Assembly: GCA_910588825.1 (NCBI GenBank)
Contig: CAJURF010000036.1
Coordinates: 1 to 33,191, forward strand
DNA from: an uncultured Lachnospiraceae bacterium
Lineage (GTDB): Bacteria > Bacillota > Clostridia > Lachnospirales > Lachnospiraceae
Length of the DNA stretch: 33,191 nucleotides
Direction of reading: 5' to 3'
Of this stretch, positions 29,973 through 33,191 are shown one piece after another. Below the pieces are notes generated by a model that worked only from the letters and a program-made list of their open reading frames with translations, did not search any database and was not told where the DNA came from. Every line of letters begins with the position of its first letter. Positions within the stretch are counted from its first letter, which is position 1. Position numbers and translations under genes: made by a program.

Positions 29973-31022
29973 ATGCGTTTTATCCATTTGGCAGATGTAC
30001 ATCTGGGGGCGGCTCCGGATGCGGGATATCCCTGGTGTGGGCGGAGGGAAAATGAGATTTGGGAGACCTTTCAGAAGGTCATTGAGGATGTGCGGGAGAA
30101 ACACATACAGCTTCTCCTCATCTGCGGAGATTTGTTCCATCGCCAGCCCCTTAGAAAAGAAGTGCGGGATGTGAACTATCTGTTTTCCACCATACCCCAC
30201 ACAAAGGTGGTATTGATTGCGGGAAATCATGATTATCTGAAAGACAATTCTTATTATACAACGTTTCAGTGGTGTGAAAATGTAATATGTCTGTTTGGGG
30301 AAACCTGTGACGCAGTGTATCTGAAAGAGCTGAATACCTATGTGTATGGTTTGAGTTATTATTCTCAGGAAATTATGAAGCCATACTATGATAAGCTGCG
30401 TCCGCTGAAAAAGGATGCCTGCCATATCCTTCTGGCCCACGGAGGGGATGCCCGCCATATTCCCATGAATATCAAGCAGATGGAGCGGGCAGGATTTGAC
30501 TATATAGCCCTGGGACATATACATAAACCTCAGATTATCCGGACCAACGCCATTGCCTATTCTGGCTCGCTGGAACCGTTGGACCGGACGGAAACAGGAC
30601 CCCACGGCTATATTTTGGGAGAATATATGGAAGGCCAGGTGCAGATTACATTCTGTCCCTGTTCCAAACGGCAGTATATATCACTGGAAGTGGAGGTGGA
30701 CAGGGATACCACACAGTTATCCCTGGAAGATACCATCCAGGAAGGGCTGAATCAGCAGGGGATGGACAATCTATATCACATTGAGCTGGTGGGAAGAAGG
30801 GATGGGGACACCACCTTTTACTTAAAACGGATCGAAAGTCTGGGAAATATTCTGGAAGTGCGGGACTTGACAGAACCGGATTACGATTTCGATAAACTGA
30901 GAGAGCAGTACAGGGGAACGCTGATTGGAGAATTTATTGATTATTTTCCAGAAGAAAGGACATCACTGGAGACAAAGGCACTGTATTACGGTGTACAGGC
31001 ATTGCTGCAGTCCAGGGGATGA
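29973..31022 (+). CDS. YhaO/SbcD-like metallophosphoesterase (DNA exonuclease subunit)
   Basis: CAGGAGG before ATG 29973 fixes the start (349 residues). The metallophosphoesterase motifs are all visible: DVH in HLADVHLG (residues 8-10), CGDLFHRQ, AGNHDYL, LLAHGG and GHIHKPQ. The C-terminal part is a capping domain. This matches B. subtilis YhaO, a paralogue of the SbcD/Mre11 nuclease. It probably works with the next gene, whose product resembles YhaN (SbcC/Rad50-like), in DNA repair or processing. The upstream hairpin separates it from the calcium-loop protein; no promoter is obvious. Confidence 0.88.
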   Translation: MRFIHLADVHLGAAPDAGYPWCGRRENEIWETFQKVIEDVREKHIQLLLICGDLFHRQPLRKEVRDVNYLFSTIPHTKVVLIAGNHDYLKDNSYYTTFQWCENVICLFGETCDAVYLKELNTYVYGLSYYSQEIMKPYYDKLRPLKKDACHILLAHGGDARHIPMNIKQMERAGFDYIALGHIHKPQIIRTNAIAYSGSLEPLDRTETGPHGYILGEYMEGQVQITFCPCSKRQYISLEVEVDRDTTQLSLEDTIQEGLNQQGMDNLYHIELVGRRDGDTTFYLKRIESLGNILEVRDLTEPDYDFDKLREQYRGTLIGEFIDYFPEERTSLETKALYYGVQALLQSRG

Positions 31023-31040
31023 CAGGGAGTAGATGGCGCA

Positions 31041-32591
31041 GTGATTATTGAAGAACTACACGTAAAAAATTTTGGAAAACTTCAGGATGTAAGAGTACCT
31101 TTTGAGAAAGGGCTGAATCTGATCTATGGACCAAATGAAAGCGGCAAGACCACCCTTCACACCTTTTTGAGGTGCATGCTCTTTGGCATCCGGCGGTCAA
31201 GGGGCAGGGCGGCCGCCAGGGACGTGTACAGCCGCTATGAGCCGTGGGATTACAGCCATTACTATGCGGGTTCCATGCGTTTTACCAGCGGGGACAAAGA
31301 ATTTTATCTGGACAGGACTTTTCAGAAAGATAATGTACGGGCAGAACTTTTCTGTGTGACAGATGGGGAGAAGCTGTCAGTAAAGAGGGGAGATCTGTCC
31401 ATGCTGATAGGGAATATCAGTGAGATTGTCTATGACAATACCATTTCCATTGGGCAGACAAAGGGAATCACAGATCAGGACCTGGCTCTGGAGCTGAAAA
31501 ATTATATTGCAAATTATCAGGGGACCGGGGACAGCGATTTGAATCTGCAGAAAACCATACAGATATTAAAAGACCAGAAAAAGGTCCTGCAGGGAGAACA
31601 AAAGTTAAAAAGCGCCCAGGACGAGGCTGAGAAAAACGAAGCTTCTTATCAGATGCTGTATCTCCGGCAGGAAGTGCAGACGCTTGTCCAGAGGATTCAG
31701 ATGAAGGAGAGCCAGCTGCAGCAGCTGGTACAGCAGCAGGAGGAACAGGGAAATACGGATTCACAGAGAAGGCTGAAGAAAAAAGTGCGCTGCCGCAGAG
31801 CGCTGGATGTTTTTCAGCTGGCCGCAGCAGCGGGGGCAATAGCGGCGGCAGTATTTCTTCCGGGGGTGTTTGGCATGGCTGCCGCGGCAGCAGGGGCGCT
31901 GGCAGTGGGAGTCAGCCTCTTTTTTTGCACTAAGCTAAAGAAGCAGGCAGCGTCCATCCAGGAACATCGTCAGGAAGAACAGCAGATGCTGGCCAGACAG
32001 ATGGAGCGGATAAAGGGAAGCATTCATGACCAGAAGGATGAATGGAATGACAAGAAGGCAAAGCTGGAAACACTGAATCGGGAAATGAAGCTGTCTGACC
32101 AGGAGATGCCGGGGAAAACTCCTCTGGAGGAAGAAATGGAGGGTATTGACCTGGCCATGGAGGTGATAGGTATTATCGGCCAGCGTCTGCAGCATGAAAT
32201 CGGAAGCCAGATCTGTGACAGAACCTCTGAAGTGCTGGCAGAACTCACCCAGGGAAAATATCATCAGGTGAGTGTTGACAAAGACCTGCAGATGGGAATC
32301 AGCACCAGGCAGAGGTATATTCCGGTGGAGCAGCTGAGCCGGGGAACCATGGAACAGGTTCATTTTGCCCTGCGTATGGCGGTGGGGGATGTGCTGTGCA
32401 GCCAGGAGCCCCTTCCGGTGGTTCTGGACGATGTGTTTGCCATGTACGATGAGCAGCGTCTGATGGAAACCCTTCAGTGGCTGATTGAACATAAACAGCA
32501 GGTTCTGGTTTTTACCTGTCATAAAAGAGAGGAACAGATACTCAACGCTTATGGGATGCCCTATCACCGGGTGGATGTGTTTGACAAATAA
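31041..32591 (+). CDS. Short YhaN/SbcC-like AAA ATPase with membrane helices
   Basis: The start is GTG 31041 with AGGGAG about 11 bases upstream (516 residues). The ATP site is typical of SMC/Rad50 proteins: Walker A GPNESGKTT at 30-38, signature LSRGTMEQ at about 432-439 and Walker B LPVVLDDVF with D463 D464. Between the two halves lie a coiled coil (about 170-245), two closely spaced membrane helices (about 254-298) and a second coiled coil (300-360). B. subtilis YhaN also has a membrane pair but is much longer (about 960 residues). It is the ATPase partner of the YhaO-like nuclease, probably at the membrane. Confidence 0.85.
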   Translation: MIIEELHVKNFGKLQDVRVPFEKGLNLIYGPNESGKTTLHTFLRCMLFGIRRSRGRAAARDVYSRYEPWDYSHYYAGSMRFTSGDKEFYLDRTFQKDNVRAELFCVTDGEKLSVKRGDLSMLIGNISEIVYDNTISIGQTKGITDQDLALELKNYIANYQGTGDSDLNLQKTIQILKDQKKVLQGEQKLKSAQDEAEKNEASYQMLYLRQEVQTLVQRIQMKESQLQQLVQQQEEQGNTDSQRRLKKKVRCRRALDVFQLAAAAGAIAAAVFLPGVFGMAAAAAGALAVGVSLFFCTKLKKQAASIQEHRQEEQQMLARQMERIKGSIHDQKDEWNDKKAKLETLNREMKLSDQEMPGKTPLEEEMEGIDLAMEVIGIIGQRLQHEIGSQICDRTSEVLAELTQGKYHQVSVDKDLQMGISTRQRYIPVEQLSRGTMEQVHFALRMAVGDVLCSQEPLPVVLDDVFAMYDEQRLMETLQWLIEHKQQVLVFTCHKREEQILNAYGMPYHRVDVFDK

Positions 32592-32605
32592 ATGGGGAGG
32601 AATGC

Positions 32606-33073
32606 ATGAAGCTGAAAAATATTTTAATCGTGGTGGAAGATATAGAGCGCTCCAGAAAATTTTACCATGACCTGTTTGGGCTGGAAATGACAGCGGACTT
32701 TGACGGCAATATGATTCTGACAGAAGGGCTGGTGCTGCAGGAGAAGAAGATATGGGAGACACTGATCGGCAGACCATCTGTCTGCGGAGACAGCGATGCG
32801 GAATTGTATTTTGAGGAAAACAATCTGGATGACTTTATGGAAAAACTGGAAGCTTATTCAGAGCCTGTCAGATATCTGAATCCTTTGATGGAGCACCATT
32901 GGGGACAGCGGGTAATCCGCATCTATGACCCGGACGGGCATGTGATTGAAGTGGGGGAGGCTATGGATTATGTGATAAAAAGATTCTATGAGGCAGGCAT
33001 GAGCCTGGAGGCAATTGCGCAGAAGACACAGTTTCCGGTGGAGCAGGTGGCTGGAATCTGCGGATGTGGGTGA
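32606..33073 (+). CDS. VOC family (glyoxalase/dioxygenase fold) protein
   Basis: The 155-residue protein has one VOC domain at about 1-120: the opening KNILIVVEDIERSRKFYHDLFGL is diagnostic, and YDPDGHVIEVGE near 107-118 carries the conserved Glu of the metal site. Residues 125-155 form a short extension (AGMSLEAIAQKTQFP, VAGICG) resembling a small helix-turn-helix-like end. Such proteins include glyoxalases and antibiotic-binding proteins; the substrate is unknown. GGGGAGG lies 5 bases before ATG, 14 bases after the ATPase gene, so it belongs to the same transcript. Confidence 0.85.
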   Translation: MKLKNILIVVEDIERSRKFYHDLFGLEMTADFDGNMILTEGLVLQEKKIWETLIGRPSVCGDSDAELYFEENNLDDFMEKLEAYSEPVRYLNPLMEHHWGQRVIRIYDPDGHVIEVGEAMDYVIKRFYEAGMSLEAIAQKTQFPVEQVAGICGCG

Positions 33074-33122
33074 CCTTTCCTTAATTTCTGCGGTTCCATG
33101 ATTCGTCTCAGAAGACAAAAGA

Positions 33123-33157
33123 CGCCGAAAACTTTGAAAAAATCAATGTTTTCGGCG
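33123..33157. terminator. Bidirectional terminator between the VOC gene and a tRNA
   Basis: CGCCGAAAAC (33123-33132) and GTTTTCGGCG (33148-33157) form a perfect 10-bp stem. The minus-strand side continues TCTTTTGTCTT, a U-rich tail for the tRNA transcript; the plus side has ATGTTTTCAG. Confidence 0.75.
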
Positions 33158-33167
33158 ATGTTTTCAG

Positions 33168-33191
33168 CGTCGCTAAGAGGATTCGAACCTC
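33168..33191 (-). tRNA. 3' part of a tRNA gene, cut by the window edge
   Basis: On the minus strand the edge gives GAGG-TTCGAAT-CCTCT, a T stem and loop with the universal TTC-A pattern. The 3' acceptor strand TAGCGAC and a discriminator G follow; no CCA is encoded (CTG follows). The 5' half, including the anticodon, lies outside the window, so the amino acid is not determined. Arg is a weak guess from acceptor resemblance. Confidence 0.75.

Noticed and set aside
29853..30605. A 250-codon minus-strand ORF over the YhaO-like gene
   Set aside because: The plus-strand frame carries all metallophosphoesterase motifs; the antisense frame has none.
31935..32777. A 280-codon minus-strand ORF over the YhaN-like and VOC genes
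   Set aside because: It is antisense to well supported coding sequence, crosses the junction of two genes and shows no recognisable motif.
1..33191. CRISPR arrays, rRNA, riboswitches, prophage structural genes
   Set aside because: I looked for regularly spaced repeats, ribosomal sequence and classic riboswitch or T-box patterns on both strands and saw none that convinced me.

Overview
The window looks like chromosomal DNA of a low-to-mid GC, spore-former-type Clostridia, most likely a Lachnospiraceae gut bacterium. This is inferred from gene content and style: strong AGGAGG ribosome binding sites, a short Firmicutes-type Pgi, the AzlCD pair, a zinc-ribbon Ser/Thr kinase, and small conserved proteins typical of this family. 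I could not run any search, so species is not assigned. No stretch longer than about 300 bases lacks a gene.

Left end (1-540): AT-rich scar DNA with the N-terminal stub of an IS4-type transposase, a near-perfect sigma-A promoter, and a Phd/YefM antitoxin without a recognisable toxin. Region A (549-5654) is a compact four-gene operon: a cytosolic protein with two FHA domains and an ABCG-like ATPase, its six-helix ABC-2 permease, a membrane Ser/Thr kinase with an extracellular glycan-binding-like domain, and a membrane-anchored M15 peptidase. It reads as a split version of the mycobacterial Rv1747/PknF transporter-kinase module, joined to cell-wall functions, and is the most interesting system here. 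Region B (5715-8357) holds a GH3 beta-N-acetylhexosaminidase lipoprotein with a small Cys-rich partner on the minus strand, then an SDR oxidoreductase.

Region C (8497-13312) mixes pgi with small accessory genes: two XRE-type regulators, DUF6809-like small proteins and unknown membrane proteins. Two divergent intergenic regions carry repeats that overlap both promoters. Region D (13442-18066) is an operon of an FtsA/actin-like ATPase, HisC, a small multidrug-export family protein and AzlC/AzlD, followed by a convergent RlmI-like methyltransferase.

Region E (19163-24321) is a peptidoglycan operon: a type Ic aspartate aminotransferase, an L,D-transpeptidase, Ddl and MurF, closed by a good terminator. 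MurF adds the D-Ala-D-Ala made by Ddl to the UDP-MurNAc-tripeptide, and the transpeptidase crosslinks the resulting wall. Region F (24455-33073) has a small protein behind a sporulation-type promoter, a large anchored protein with a degenerate C39-like end, an M29 aminopeptidase, an EF-hand-like protein behind a sigma-D (flagellar-type) promoter, and a YhaO/YhaN-like (SbcCD-related) pair with a VOC protein. The right edge cuts into a minus-strand tRNA gene.
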